Part shown: piece by piece, positions 41,676 to 50,427 of the stretch
Position numbering within the stretch: position 1 is the first letter of the stretch
Layout of the letters: every line of letters begins with the position of its first letter
Assembly (NCBI RefSeq): GCF_000215085.1
Contig: NC_015589.1
Location: 2,046,001-2,110,000, forward strand
Direction: 5' to 3'
DNA: 64,000 nt
Source: Desulforamulus ruminis DSM 2154
GTDB taxonomy: Bacteria > Bacillota > Desulfotomaculia > Desulfotomaculales > Desulfotomaculaceae
Program-made: the position numbers and the translations under genes
Notes under the pieces: generated by a model
Database searches by the model: none
Told to the model about the DNA's origin: nothing
The model's input: the letters and a program-made list of their open reading frames with translations, nothing else

Positions 41676-42284
41676 TTACTTGTTCGTTTCCCTCCGGTAA
41701 TACTCCGTCAGTTTTTCAATCAGTAAGTCTTTATTGGCCTTGGATATGGCTCTGCCTGCCAGGTTAAGTTTTTTGTATTCTCTTGCCAATTGGCGAAGTT
41801 TTACTACAGGGAGTAATTTTAAGGCGTTAACACTTTTTTCAAGTCCATAGGTCTGTACGAAAGCATCAACCTCCTCTTTATGGTAGTGCTTCAGCGTCAT
41901 TGGCTCAGAGGGAGCATTTTCTGTTGTAATGGCTGCTTCCGGTTCTCTCGATGCCGCTGTCCTATCCTGCTCCGGCGCCACGGAACTTGGCGGAGGGCCG
42001 ACGGGATTTGCGCTTACAGTTACCAGGCTTTCCATATCTGGATGCGGTCTGGGAATGACGTGTTGAGAAACCAGGGAGGAAGGATCAATCTTTTCAACCG
42101 CTGCCACGCCGGCTTCCACCGCGGCTTTAACCGCTCCCACGTCACCGGTTACGATAATGGTTACCAAGCCGCCGCCCACCAGGGTTCTCTCCACCAGCTC
42201 CACCTGGGCCGTTTTGACCATGACGTCGGCACATTCAATGGCCGGAAGGAGTCCTCGTGTTTCAATTAAGCCAAGAGCCTGCAT
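41676..42284 (-). CDS. BMC-H shell protein with C-terminal extension (PduK-like)
   Basis: 202 residues. Residues 1-90 are a BMC domain ([40 protein letters not shown]). A Pro/Ala-rich linker (about 105-140) leads to a basic helical C-terminal domain (VVKLRQLAREYKKLNLAGRA, KDLLIEKLTEYYRR), resembling small SAP/Rho-N-like nucleic-acid or protein-binding folds. It may tether cargo or place the compartment. Pduk-type extensions usually bind metal; no Cys cluster is seen here. Confidence 0.85.
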   Translation of the reverse strand: MQALGLIETRGLLPAIECADVMVKTAQVELVERTLVGGGLVTIIVTGDVGAVKAAVEAGVAAVEKIDPSSLVSQHVIPRPHPDMESLVTVSANPVGPPPSSVAPEQDRTAASREPEAAITTENAPSEPMTLKHYHKEEVDAFVQTYGLEKSVNALKLLPVVKLRQLAREYKKLNLAGRAISKANKDLLIEKLTEYYRRETNK

Positions 42285-42295
42285 CGCTTACCCTC

Positions 42296-42970
42296 CTATT
42301 GTTGTGCCATAAGATCAGCCCAGTTTGCCGGATAAGTTACGTAAAAAAGTTTGACATACTCAGGGGAACTCCAGGTTACTTTGGAACCCTTGGGTACAAA
42401 GAGGACATCTCCCTGGTGAGCTTGATAGGTCTCACCATTGATGGTGATAGACAGGCTTCCCTCGAGAACAATATCAATCTCCTCATAGCACAGTTCCCAC
42501 TCAAAGCTGGATTTTTCAATGGTCAAAAAGCCTGCGCTCATGCGGGAATCCTCTTTGCCCACCACTTCGCAATAAGCCACCTGGGTGCTGGAATCACCCG
42601 TGTCAAAGGGTTCATAGTTCGCAGTCCTGCCGCGCACAATTTTCAATCCGCTTTTGGGATCATAATCTGCACGGAAGGGCTTTCCGGATGACGGGGCGGC
42701 AGCACCGGCCAGGAGTTTGCTGGCCAATACCGCTTTGACAACCTGATAGATCATCTCCGGGTCAATGTCCTTTTGGCCTCTCTTCGGCAGGCCGCAATCT
42801 TTACCGGCGGAAGTTCCTGCAGCAGATGAACCTGCTGCAAATTCCACACCCAGTTCTCTGGCTAAATCCCTGGCTGACGGTGTAATCAAGGTATGGCAGT
42901 CTACGCAGAATGTTTTTTGACCTTTTTCTGCCGCTGCTTTTACCTCCTCTGCACAAACAAGTTTTTTCAA
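42296..42970 (-). CDS. eutQ: EutQ-like cupin protein
   Basis: 224 residues. The N-terminus (KLVCAEEVKAAAEKGQKTFC, TLITPSARDLARELG) and the C-terminal cupin barrel (about 110-220; CYEEIDIVLEGSLSITINGE, GDVLFVPKGSKVTW) follow EutQ. EutQ proteins have acetate kinase activity or structural roles in ethanolamine BMCs; here acetate kinase-like use of acetyl phosphate is possible. TTG start with AGGAGG 7 bases upstream. Confidence 0.87.
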   Translation of the reverse strand: MKKLVCAEEVKAAAEKGQKTFCVDCHTLITPSARDLARELGVEFAAGSSAAGTSAGKDCGLPKRGQKDIDPEMIYQVVKAVLASKLLAGAAAPSSGKPFRADYDPKSGLKIVRGRTANYEPFDTGDSSTQVAYCEVVGKEDSRMSAGFLTIEKSSFEWELCYEEIDIVLEGSLSITINGETYQAHQGDVLFVPKGSKVTWSSPEYVKLFYVTYPANWADLMAQQ

Positions 42971-43013
42971 AATAGCACCTCCTTTGGCTAGAGTGTTCTA
43001 TGTGAAGGTAAGA

Positions 43014-43562
43014 TTAGAACAAGGTTGTCCACAATTTGCTGGCCGGAGAGGCAATGACCTCCAGATCAACCAGCAGTCCTTTTTCCGCCACCAGGGCTTT
43101 CCCGGCTTCAATCCCTGCTTCCACGGCGGCAACATCCCCGGTAAAGGTGAAGTAGGCTTTGCCCCCCACCCCACTGCCCAGACGCAGTTCCAGAGCTTGT
43201 ACGTCCGCTGCTTTGAGGGCCGCATCGGCTGCAATAATCATGGAGGCCAGGGAAAAGGATTCCATGATCCCCAGGGCTCCGGTTCCATCGGGCATGGTGG
43301 TGGCCGTAATGGCCGGGAAAACCGCCGGGTGGACATTGGGAAGGATAAAACTGTCTACCAGGTATTCTCCCGCTGTTGCTACGCCCACGTTGATGGAGCT
43401 TTCCACGGCGGCAACGTCTCCCTGGACGATGGCGATATATTTTCCCGGACAGACAGGCGTTGCGCTGACCACTTCCACGTAGGCGGTTTTCAGCATCAAG
43501 TCTGTGGCATAAATTCCTTTGGCAATACTCGTAAGTTCAATCATACCAATCGCGTTATACAT
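43014..43562 (-). CDS. BMC-T tandem-domain shell protein (PduT-like)
   Basis: 182 residues, two fused BMC domains. The first carries Cys in ATPVCPGKYIAIVQ, the residue that in PduT trimers binds a [4Fe-4S] cluster at the pore. The second has GALGIMESFSLASMIIAADA and TGDVAAVEAGIEAG. It overlaps the PduS-like gene by 8 bp, as expected for an electron relay made of both proteins across the shell. Confidence 0.9.
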   Translation of the reverse strand: MYNAIGMIELTSIAKGIYATDLMLKTAYVEVVSATPVCPGKYIAIVQGDVAAVESSINVGVATAGEYLVDSFILPNVHPAVFPAITATTMPDGTGALGIMESFSLASMIIAADAALKAADVQALELRLGSGVGGKAYFTFTGDVAAVEAGIEAGKALVAEKGLLVDLEVIASPASKLWTTLF

Positions 43563-44889
43563 ATGAACCCACCTTTATCACAATAGAATGATCCGTGTTT
43601 TCGATAACCGTCCCATCGCAGCTGGCGTGAACCGCCGCGCCGAGACTGTTGTCCGGAATTTTTCCAATCAGTTGTCCGGCTTTTACCTGTTCGCCCGGAG
43701 CCACAACCGGTACTGCCGGGGCCCCGATGTGCTGCCGCAAAGCAATACGAAGGATTTGCGGCCGGAATTCAACCTCGGTCATGGGCGCCGGCTGATCGAA
43801 ATCCGTTAAGCCGATTTTGGCGATCAGGCGTTTGCTGGGAATCAGGCGATATTCTCTGGCTGTCCGCGGCTGGAACTCCATCTGTGTGGGCTGATAGCGC
43901 AGCCCTTGTTCCGCTAACTTTTGCTTATAAAGAATATTGACCGATTTAGGATGGAGGTTCGCCGGACAGGCGAATAATTCACAGGCATTGCATTCACAGC
44001 ATAATTGGGCGAACTGTATTCCCTCCAGGTCCAAATTATAGCTTAAAGCACGCATCACCTTATGGGGCTGCATATTGTGCCCCAGGAGATAACGGGGACA
44101 CAGGTCGGTGCACATGCGGCATTGCTCACAGGCGGTTCTGCCGATGACTCTGGCCCGGTGGATGCTGACGGATTTCTTGCGAATGAGAAAGTGATCTTTT
44201 TTCAACAACAGGTAGCCCTTGCTTTTTTTGGTGACATGCCCGTCCAGATTGTTCATGAGCGAGCCCATCATGGGGCCGCCGTCGATCACGGCATAATCAT
44301 CTACATTCTCTACTCCGCATTGTTCGATGACATCCCGGATGGCTACGCCTACCGGTACTTTAACCGTCAGGCGGCGGGGAATATCTCCGGCAAGGGTGAT
44401 ATAGGTCTCGGTGACCGGCTTCCCGGCCATGGCCCGGGCGATATTCAATGCCGTTTCCGCATTGATCACCACACAGCCCACTTTCAAGGGGATGGATGCC
44501 TCCGGAACAATTCTTTGGGTCAGTTCATGGACCAGAACCTGTTCGTCACCGGCGGGATAGATATCCCGGAGTTCCATGACTTCCATATAATCTGCCAGCC
44601 CTAAAGCCGTAATTCTTTCCCGCAGCAGGACAATCACTTCTTTGTGTTTCCCTTTGATCCCAATGATGGCTTTGCGGGCTTCAATGGTTCTTCCCGCCGC
44701 TTCCAGCCCCCGGATGATTTCATCCGGAAACAGCTCCATTAATTGCTGATCCACTCTCAGCAGGGGCTCGCATTCAGCTCCGTTTAACAATATATACTCG
44801 GCTTTGGAAGTTAGCTTGGCGTGGGTTGGAAATCCAGCGCCTCCCGCCCCGATAATCCCTGCCTCTTTGATCATGTTCAGCAGATCCAA
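43555..44889 (-). CDS. PduS-like RnfC-family flavo-iron-sulfur protein
   Basis: 444 residues. An N-terminal FMN/NADH-binding region (IKEAGIIGAGGAGFPTHAKL), a soluble-ligand-binding SLBB domain (PVGVAIRDVIEQCGVENVDD), and two [4Fe-4S] motifs (CEQCRMCTDLCPRY, CCECNACELFACP) match PduS, followed by a biotinyl-lipoyl-like C-terminal hammerhead. In Pdu it reduces cobalamin; here no B12 enzyme is present, so it more likely re-oxidises NADH or passes electrons through the PduT-like pore. TTG start after GGAGGTGGG. Confidence 0.9.
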   Translation of the reverse strand: MDLLNMIKEAGIIGAGGAGFPTHAKLTSKAEYILLNGAECEPLLRVDQQLMELFPDEIIRGLEAAGRTIEARKAIIGIKGKHKEVIVLLRERITALGLADYMEVMELRDIYPAGDEQVLVHELTQRIVPEASIPLKVGCVVINAETALNIARAMAGKPVTETYITLAGDIPRRLTVKVPVGVAIRDVIEQCGVENVDDYAVIDGGPMMGSLMNNLDGHVTKKSKGYLLLKKDHFLIRKKSVSIHRARVIGRTACEQCRMCTDLCPRYLLGHNMQPHKVMRALSYNLDLEGIQFAQLCCECNACELFACPANLHPKSVNILYKQKLAEQGLRYQPTQMEFQPRTAREYRLIPSKRLIAKIGLTDFDQPAPMTEVEFRPQILRIALRQHIGAPAVPVVAPGEQVKAGQLIGKIPDNSLGAAVHASCDGTVIENTDHSIVIKVGSYV

Positions 44890-44910
44890 AATTTCCCACC
44901 TCCGGATTTC

Positions 44911-45171
44911 TTAAAAGGTACAGTCTTCATCAATGATTCCCACAATGGCGGCATCAATGGGCACATCGTCCTGGTTCATCATTTTACGGGCCGAGCTGCC
45001 GGTACAGACAACCACCCGTTCACCAATGCCGGCGCCGATGGTATCGGCGGCAATCATAAGGCGGCCGGCGTCAATGCCGCCGAGGACTTCCACCAGCATG
45101 AATTTCAGCCCTATCAGTGACTCGGCTTTTCTGGTGGCCCAGATATTATCAATCACTTTGGCGGCGATCAT
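44911..45171 (-). CDS. BMC vertex pentamer protein (EutN/CcmL family)
   Basis: 86 residues of the EutN/CcmL/PduN fold (IAAKVIDNIWATRKAESLIG, AGIGERVVVCTGSSARKM, DAAIVGIIDE). Five copies close each vertex of the shell. It overlaps the upstream gene by 4 bp (ATGA). Confidence 0.93.
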   Translation of the reverse strand: MIAAKVIDNIWATRKAESLIGLKFMLVEVLGGIDAGRLMIAADTIGAGIGERVVVCTGSSARKMMNQDDVPIDAAIVGIIDEDCTF

Positions 45172-45479
45172 GAGCCTTCCCCCTTTTTAACTGCTTTTAA
45201 CTTATCCTGTATTTCTTGCATGGCCGCTTCCACCGACGCGGTATCGCCAAAGATGGCGATCATAATCAGATTCTGGGGGCAATGGCCTTTAATGTCTTCC
45301 ACAACCACTCCGGCCGCCTTTTCTGCGATATCCGCCGCAAAAACCATGTCAATTAACCGTCCCTGGACCAAACCCACCGCGTCATAATTCCCGATGGAGG
45401 TGGTTGCGGCAGAGCCCTTTCGCCGAAAAAGAATATCCAAGGTCCCCTGGGAAGGGGATTTGATCATGCGATACTCCAT
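45168..45479 (-). CDS. Divergent BMC-H protein (GrpU/CutR-like)
   Basis: 103 residues. The BMC fold is recognisable but diverged: SPSQGTLDILFRRKG, AVGLVQGRLIDMVFAADIAE, and a pore-side GHCPQN. GrpU proteins of glycyl-radical BMCs bind an iron-sulfur cluster through such a cysteine at the pore. This may be a second redox-active tile beside the PduT-like trimer. CutR of streptococcal choline loci is the closest relative I recall. Confidence 0.8.
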   Translation of the reverse strand: MEYRMIKSPSQGTLDILFRRKGSAATTSIGNYDAVGLVQGRLIDMVFAADIAEKAAGVVVEDIKGHCPQNLIMIAIFGDTASVEAAMQEIQDKLKAVKKGEGS

Positions 45480-45499
45480 GGGTAAAAGTCACTCCAATC

Positions 45500-46342
45500 T
45501 CAAAGGATTTCCTGGGTGCAGTTCAGCGCAATCCCCAAAGGGGTTACAAACATGGGGTTTTGCGGTTTATAAGTGGGAAGGCTGGTTTGTTTGGCGATCA
45601 TCTCTTCGATTCCGTCCAAACAACAGGTTCCACCCACCAGATAGATTTCTTTTACCGAGTATTGGCCGATATGGCGATTGATAATGGACGAAACCTTTTC
45701 AATCACCGGTCGTAATACGGGAACCAACTCCCGATGGTTCTTAAAATCCCGCTTATATTGATCCGCCTGGTCAAAACTCATTTTGTAAGCACCGGCAATG
45801 ACCAGAGAAAAGTGCGTGCCGCCGGTGGGTTCATCGGCCACATAAATGACTTCGCCGTCTTTCAGGATGGCAATCCCGGTGGTACCGCCGCCAATATCCA
45901 CAATGGCGCCGTCTTTAATCTTTAACACGGCATTGGCCGCCGTGGGTTCATCCAACAGACCGGTAATTTCGAAGCCCGCCCCCTGTACCACATGTTTAAT
46001 GGCTCCCGAATCCAGGGTAAAGGTTCCCGGGGGAAGGGCCGCTGCGGCATAGATCAGCTCTGTGCCCAGCTTCTCTTCAAGTTCTTGCTTTAGTTCTTTG
46101 ACAATGCGAATGGCGCCGATATAATCCACCACCATGCCGTCTTTCACCACGCTGGCAAAACGATAGGCGCCGGCCACCGGCCGGTAATGCTCATCAAGGA
46201 CAGCCAGTACAATATAGGCGGTTCCCAGGTCAATGCCGGTATAATAAACGGAGGATTGATTCAATACGGGTTTTTGGATGACTTGTTCAAAATCACCAAC
46301 CAGTTGATCACAGTATAGAAAAGCCGAATTCAGGGTTTTCAT
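45500..46342 (-). CDS. eutJ: EutJ-like Hsp70-fold chaperone
   Basis: 280 residues of the actin/Hsp70 ATPase fold: phosphate 1 GIDLGTAYIVLAVLDE, phosphate 2 IVDIGGGTTGIAILKDG, adenosine region VYLVGGTCCLDGIEEM. EutJ lacks the Hsp70 substrate domain, as here. It is thought to aid folding or reactivation of BMC enzymes. ATG at 46342 follows AGGAGGGAAGAA. Confidence 0.9.
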   Translation of the reverse strand: MKTLNSAFLYCDQLVGDFEQVIQKPVLNQSSVYYTGIDLGTAYIVLAVLDEHYRPVAGAYRFASVVKDGMVVDYIGAIRIVKELKQELEEKLGTELIYAAAALPPGTFTLDSGAIKHVVQGAGFEITGLLDEPTAANAVLKIKDGAIVDIGGGTTGIAILKDGEVIYVADEPTGGTHFSLVIAGAYKMSFDQADQYKRDFKNHRELVPVLRPVIEKVSSIINRHIGQYSVKEIYLVGGTCCLDGIEEMIAKQTSLPTYKPQNPMFVTPLGIALNCTQEIL

Positions 46343-47001
46343 TTCTTCCCTCCTATACACTTCCGCATCATCATGCAGAGTAGGTTTATGATCAGACGGA
46401 CCCGATCAATCAGATCCTGCCGTGAGCAGACCTGCTTCTCCTCATCCCAATAGTTTTCCAGAAGGCCGGGTTCCACTTCCTGGAGGGAAGCGCGCAAATG
46501 ATTTAACAGAGCAAACTCTTTGTTATTTTCCAGCCCCAGGGGCATCTCACTGATGTCCATGGATTTTTCCGCATTCTCCAATTGCTTTTTAATCTCTGCT
46601 TCCGACCAGCCCCAGCATTGGATGCTGTCCGGCGCCATTTGTTCCTGTTCGGCCTTGCGCAGGTTCCGGAAGCACCGGTCCAGGGCCATGACTTCTTCGG
46701 ACAAGACAGCGTTTCCGGCCTGTAAAATTTCTGCCGCCCCAAGGAGAAATAAAGATTGTATGCAGTCCATTTTTCCACGCAATCTCAGGAGGCACCAGTT
46801 TTCCTTTTCCTGAGCCGGATGCGGTTGATGGGGAGGTGCTTTCTCGCTGTCACTGCACCGGGCTTGTACCAGGGTGACCCGCCGGTCCACAAGAAATTGG
46901 CGGGCTCCGGGCGTAATCTTTGTATCCGGTTCCAGAACGTAAGTGGCAAAGGGTTCTGTTTTATACAAATCCCGTAATTCCATTTCGGTGATGAATCTCA
47001 T
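46339..47001 (-). CDS. EutT-like cobalamin adenosyltransferase-family protein
   Basis: 220 residues. The N-terminus (FITEMELRDLYKTEPFATYV, KITPGARQFLVDRRVTLVQ) and helical C-terminus (NHLRASLQEVEPGLLENYW) follow EutT. EutT's metal-binding Cys-Cys-x-x-Cys motif is not seen; single cysteines occur at about 49, 69 and 79. Since CutC does not use B12, enzymatic adenosylation seems unneeded, and a structural or other role is likely. It overlaps eutJ slightly. Confidence 0.75.
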   Translation of the reverse strand: MRFITEMELRDLYKTEPFATYVLEPDTKITPGARQFLVDRRVTLVQARCSDSEKAPPHQPHPAQEKENWCLLRLRGKMDCIQSLFLLGAAEILQAGNAVLSEEVMALDRCFRNLRKAEQEQMAPDSIQCWGWSEAEIKKQLENAEKSMDISEMPLGLENNKEFALLNHLRASLQEVEPGLLENYWDEEKQVCSRQDLIDRVRLIINLLCMMMRKCIGGKK

Positions 47002-47097
47002 TGCCTCACCTACCCTTCCTTAACTTCCCTGTTACCCAATTTCCTTCGATTGATTGCTGAAAGCGAAAAACACAGCGAATATATATAATGAAGAAAC

Positions 47098-47553
47098 TCA
47101 ACTCTTTTCAGATGTTTCTTGTTTTCCAAATAAATAATCTTTCAGGGCTTTTACACCCTCCTGGTCTTTTAAAGAGATCCGAAAGTAAGGTTCTGAAACT
47201 CCGGCTCTTTTCAACTGCTGCATACAAAGCCGGGCATTTTCCGGCGCCAAATCGATCTTGTTAATCACCCCGATGACAGGGCGGTTAAAGGATTTGGCAA
47301 AACCGGGCGGATAGACTTCAACGGGTCTTGATTGATCCACAAGCAAAAGCACATGGGATGCCGTTTGGGCTATTGCAATCAGATATTTATACATGAAAGG
47401 GTTTTCTATATAGGAACTGGGTGTGTCAATGGTCCTCTGGCCATAAATCACATCCTGGGTCCTTCTTAAGGGTCCGGCGCAATCATTCAATACATCGATC
47501 AGAGTGGATTTGCCCGATTGGCCGGGTCCCACTACCATGATTCGCTTTTTCAT
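47098..47553 (-). CDS. eutP: EutP/PduV-like small GTPase-fold protein
   Basis: 151 residues. P-loop [13 protein letters not shown], switch region [12 protein letters not shown] and base-recognition NKIDLAP are present. EutP/PduV proteins are associated with BMC positioning or, for EutP, acetate kinase activity. It overlaps the EutS-like shell gene by 4 bp. Confidence 0.9.
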   Translation of the reverse strand: MKKRIMVVGPGQSGKSTLIDVLNDCAGPLRRTQDVIYGQRTIDTPSSYIENPFMYKYLIAIAQTASHVLLLVDQSRPVEVYPPGFAKSFNRPVIGVINKIDLAPENARLCMQQLKRAGVSEPYFRISLKDQEGVKALKDYLFGKQETSEKS

Positions 47554-47903
47554 GTGCGCGTAATCTTGGCCGGTGTAAATTCCAGCAGCTTTTCCAGGGT
47601 GTCGTTAATGGCAATCATGGCGGCTTCCACGCTGGCCACATCACCGGAGATTACCAGTGATCCTGTAAAGCGATCCAGAAACCCGATCTCTACGTCCGAG
47701 GCCTTGGTGGCAATGTCCGCTGCGATAATGGCTGTCTCGCAGGGAGTAAGGGTGGAAATTCCAATGGCCCCTTTTTCCTCAATGCCCAAACGGTCATAAA
47801 GGTCCGGTATTGGTGAAGCGATGATGTGAGCCAGCGTAACCTGCTTGCCCGGTACCGATTCCTGGATAATCCGTTTTTTGTCGAATTCATCGGCTGCACT
47901 CAT
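47550..47903 (-). CDS. Permuted BMC-H shell protein (EutS/PduU-like)
   Basis: 117 residues. An N-terminal strand ([20 protein letters not shown]) precedes the permuted BMC core ([35 protein letters not shown]-like). Such hexamers carry a beta-barrel cap over the pore. It follows cutD by 26 bp. Confidence 0.92.
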   Translation of the reverse strand: MSAADEFDKKRIIQESVPGKQVTLAHIIASPIPDLYDRLGIEEKGAIGISTLTPCETAIIAADIATKASDVEIGFLDRFTGSLVISGDVASVEAAMIAINDTLEKLLEFTPAKITRT

Positions 47904-47929
47904 AAAATCCCTCCGTTCCAGTGGTTTCT

Positions 47930-48916
47930 TTAGTGCCGGATGACTTCCACCGGTAAGTCATCCCTTTTTATAAAAGCTTCTATTTGATCCAGTTCTGCTT
48001 CTCTGAAGCTCAAATCTTCGGTGATGGCGTATTTCAGGCCCAATTGCTTGTATTTGTTGATGCCCAATTTATGATAAGGAAGCAAGTCAATGCCCAGAAA
48101 GTTTTTGCAGCTTTTAAAGGACTGCAGGAATTCCATGGTTCGGCCAAGGGTTTCTTCATCATCATTCAATCCCCGCAGCAGGGGCATCCTGATTTTCACC
48201 GTAAAACCGCGGCGGATGAGTTCCGTTAAATTATCCAGAATGCGTTCATTGCGCACCCCGGTAAGTTCATAATGCCGGTCCGAATCAATGTGCTTCAGAT
48301 CATACAGAAACAAATCCGTAAACCGGGCCATGGTGAGCAGGGAGTCCAGCTTGGCATAGCCGCTGGTTTCAATGGCGGTATGGATTCCCAGCCGTTGGCA
48401 TTCCATCAGCAGATTGGCGGCAAATTCCGGCTGGGCTGTGACTTCCCCTCCCCCCAGAGTGACCCCTCCACCGGAATTCAGGTAGAAAAGCGCATCCTGT
48501 TGGATGATTTCCAGAATATCGGAAATGGTCTTGTCCGAGCCTACAATGGACAGTGCTTGTTTGGGACAAGCATTTTCACATTTCCGGCAGCCCACACAAT
48601 CAATGCTTCTGTTTACTTGATGCCTGGGCCCTTCCCTTCCGGTTTGCTGCTGCCCAGATTCTTCATCCGAGAAATCATGGATGTGCACGGGACAAACCGG
48701 AATGCAGTTACCGCAGTGAATGCAAAGCTCCTCTTTGTACATGACCTGATATTTTCTTTCAAGTCCTTCGGGATTTGAACACCATTTGCATCTCAGGGGA
48801 CACCCTTTGAAGAAAATTAACGTTCTAACGCCCGGCCCATCATAAATGGAATATTTCTGGACATTGAAGATTCTCGCTTTTCTTTCCAAGATGCAGCCTG
48901 TCTTTGTACTCATCAT
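47930..48916 (-). CDS. cutD: CutD glycyl-radical activating enzyme
   Basis: 328 residues. The radical-SAM CxxxCxxC motif is [14 protein letters not shown], followed by two ferredoxin-type clusters ([12 protein letters not shown] and [12 protein letters not shown]), typical of activases of the PflA/CutD type with an inserted domain. It makes a 5'-deoxyadenosyl radical that installs the glycyl radical in CutC. Oxygen-sensitive. Two tandem ATGs lie at 48916/48913; an in-frame extension to 49003 lacks a good ribosome site. Confidence 0.93.
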   Translation of the reverse strand: MMSTKTGCILERKARIFNVQKYSIYDGPGVRTLIFFKGCPLRCKWCSNPEGLERKYQVMYKEELCIHCGNCIPVCPVHIHDFSDEESGQQQTGREGPRHQVNRSIDCVGCRKCENACPKQALSIVGSDKTISDILEIIQQDALFYLNSGGGVTLGGGEVTAQPEFAANLLMECQRLGIHTAIETSGYAKLDSLLTMARFTDLFLYDLKHIDSDRHYELTGVRNERILDNLTELIRRGFTVKIRMPLLRGLNDDEETLGRTMEFLQSFKSCKNFLGIDLLPYHKLGINKYKQLGLKYAITEDLSFREAELDQIEAFIKRDDLPVEVIRH

Positions 48917-49044
48917 GTCCCCATCCCTTTTAGTAAACTTGGCTTGCGCCAAGTACCTGACGCAGTCGTAAGACAGTTTGTCCTTAGGCGGATCGGACAA
49001 CATTTTAAACTTTCCGATCTGCTAAAACCTGCCTGTTGAAAAGT

Positions 49045-49332
49045 TTATTTTGTCCATCGCTTAGGAAGATATTTTTTGAGAAGTTTTCTCCCTTCAGGAT
49101 TGATGGAGTAGTAAATTACCAGTTCTCCCTTTTCGTCCAGGGCCACATCGTTATCGTCAAGGATAAAGTTGGCTTTCATATCCAGGAGATGATTCATAAA
49201 GACTTGTTTTTTAAACTGTTTTTCCGTGCCGTATTCCGGTTTCAAGGCCTTCATAATCTCATCAACGCAGGCCTTTTCAACGGTGGAAAGATAATGAAGA
49301 ATTCTAAAGCGCAAAGGTAATAGATCCTTCAT
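49045..49332 (-). CDS. Small winged-helix-like protein in the BMC operon
   Basis: 95 residues with a predicted winged-helix pattern (RFRILHYLSTVEKACVDEIM, KQFKKQVFMNHLLDMKANFI, then a beta wing DNDVALDEKGELVIYYSI). I recognise no named family. It may be a DNA-binding regulator or antirepressor of the operon. Its start is 3 bp after the permease stop, with GGAGGG 8 bases before the ATG. Confidence 0.65.
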   Translation of the reverse strand: MKDLLPLRFRILHYLSTVEKACVDEIMKALKPEYGTEKQFKKQVFMNHLLDMKANFILDDNDVALDEKGELVIYYSINPEGRKLLKKYLPKRWTK

Positions 49333-49335
49333 AAT

Positions 49336-50346
49336 TTATACCCTCCCGCCTTTATTGAAAAATTCCTTGGGGTTAATGGCTACCAGGGTAGCGCCAATCA
49401 GCACCAGGCCGCTGCCAATGACCAGATTCTGTGTCAGGGGCTGGCTCAGTAAGATAACCGAAAAGATCACGCCCCACATGACATAGGTTCCGTTGAGAGC
49501 CATTCCTTTGGCCACGCCAATGGTGGTGTTGGCCTTATACCAGGCCAGGTAAGACACTGCGGCGGTCAGGCCGGCAATGGCAAAGGCGCCAAAGACTCCG
49601 GGCATGGTAAGGACTTTGGAAATCACGACCCAGCCGCCGACCATGGGAAGAATGAAGATCGCCATAAAAAGACCGGAAGTCAGTTCACGGATATTAATGG
49701 CAATCTTCGGATCAATCATGGACATGCCGAATACGGCTAAAACCGCCTCCGCGCCCCAGCCAAAGGCCGCTAAGGACGCAAACAAAATTCCGAGATAAAA
49801 GGCCGAGCTGTTGCCGCCTTCGGGCGGCACATAAGATATCACAATGGCGCCGATCACCGAGAGAAACATACCGACCATCACCCGGGGGACAATTTTTTGT
49901 TTAAGGAAAACGCGGGAAAGAATCGCACCAACAATGGGATAGAGTGCAGTAATGGTTAGCGCATAAGCGGGTCCTGCCAGGGAAATTCCCAAAAGGTAGC
50001 CGCCATTGGCAATGGGTCCGCCCAGCAAAGCGGCTACACAAACCATGAGGCCGGGAAAGGTTTTAAGACTGCGAAGGATTTCCTGAAAGCGTCCGGCCCC
50101 TCCGTTATAAAGGAGCAGCCACAGGCCTGCTAAGCTGTCATTCATACAGGCGGCGGCCAGTGGGATGGTAAGCAGGGCCGCTTTATCACCCATAACAGGC
50201 ACAAGACCTAAAGCCAGACCCAGGAGCACACTGTTCAAACCCCAGGCGCAGCCGCTGAAAAGACCTGTAAATACGCCTTTTCTGGCAAAATCGGCATTCA
50301 ATTTTTCCTTCATCATCATGGCTGTTTGATTTCCCGCGCTGTTCAT
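49336..50346 (-). CDS. LicB-like DMT-superfamily permease, probable choline importer
   Basis: 336 residues with ten membrane segments, two EamA halves. Stretches such as GLFSGCAWGL, ALLGGPIANGGYLLGISLAG, ALYPIVGAILSRVFLKQKI and FYLGILFASLAAFGWGAEAV align by eye with pneumococcal LicB, a choline permease. Placed right after cutC, it likely brings choline into the cell. Export of trimethylamine is the alternative. Substrate is inferred. Confidence 0.8.
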   Translation of the reverse strand: MNSAGNQTAMMMKEKLNADFARKGVFTGLFSGCAWGLNSVLLGLALGLVPVMGDKAALLTIPLAAACMNDSLAGLWLLLYNGGAGRFQEILRSLKTFPGLMVCVAALLGGPIANGGYLLGISLAGPAYALTITALYPIVGAILSRVFLKQKIVPRVMVGMFLSVIGAIVISYVPPEGGNSSAFYLGILFASLAAFGWGAEAVLAVFGMSMIDPKIAINIRELTSGLFMAIFILPMVGGWVVISKVLTMPGVFGAFAIAGLTAAVSYLAWYKANTTIGVAKGMALNGTYVMWGVIFSVILLSQPLTQNLVIGSGLVLIGATLVAINPKEFFNKGGRV

Positions 50347-50427
50347 ATAAACGATGTCTTCCCCCCTTATTTGTGGAATATCTGAAGTGCCGGCATGCTT
50401 CAGATATTCCCATAACTTAAAGTCGGT

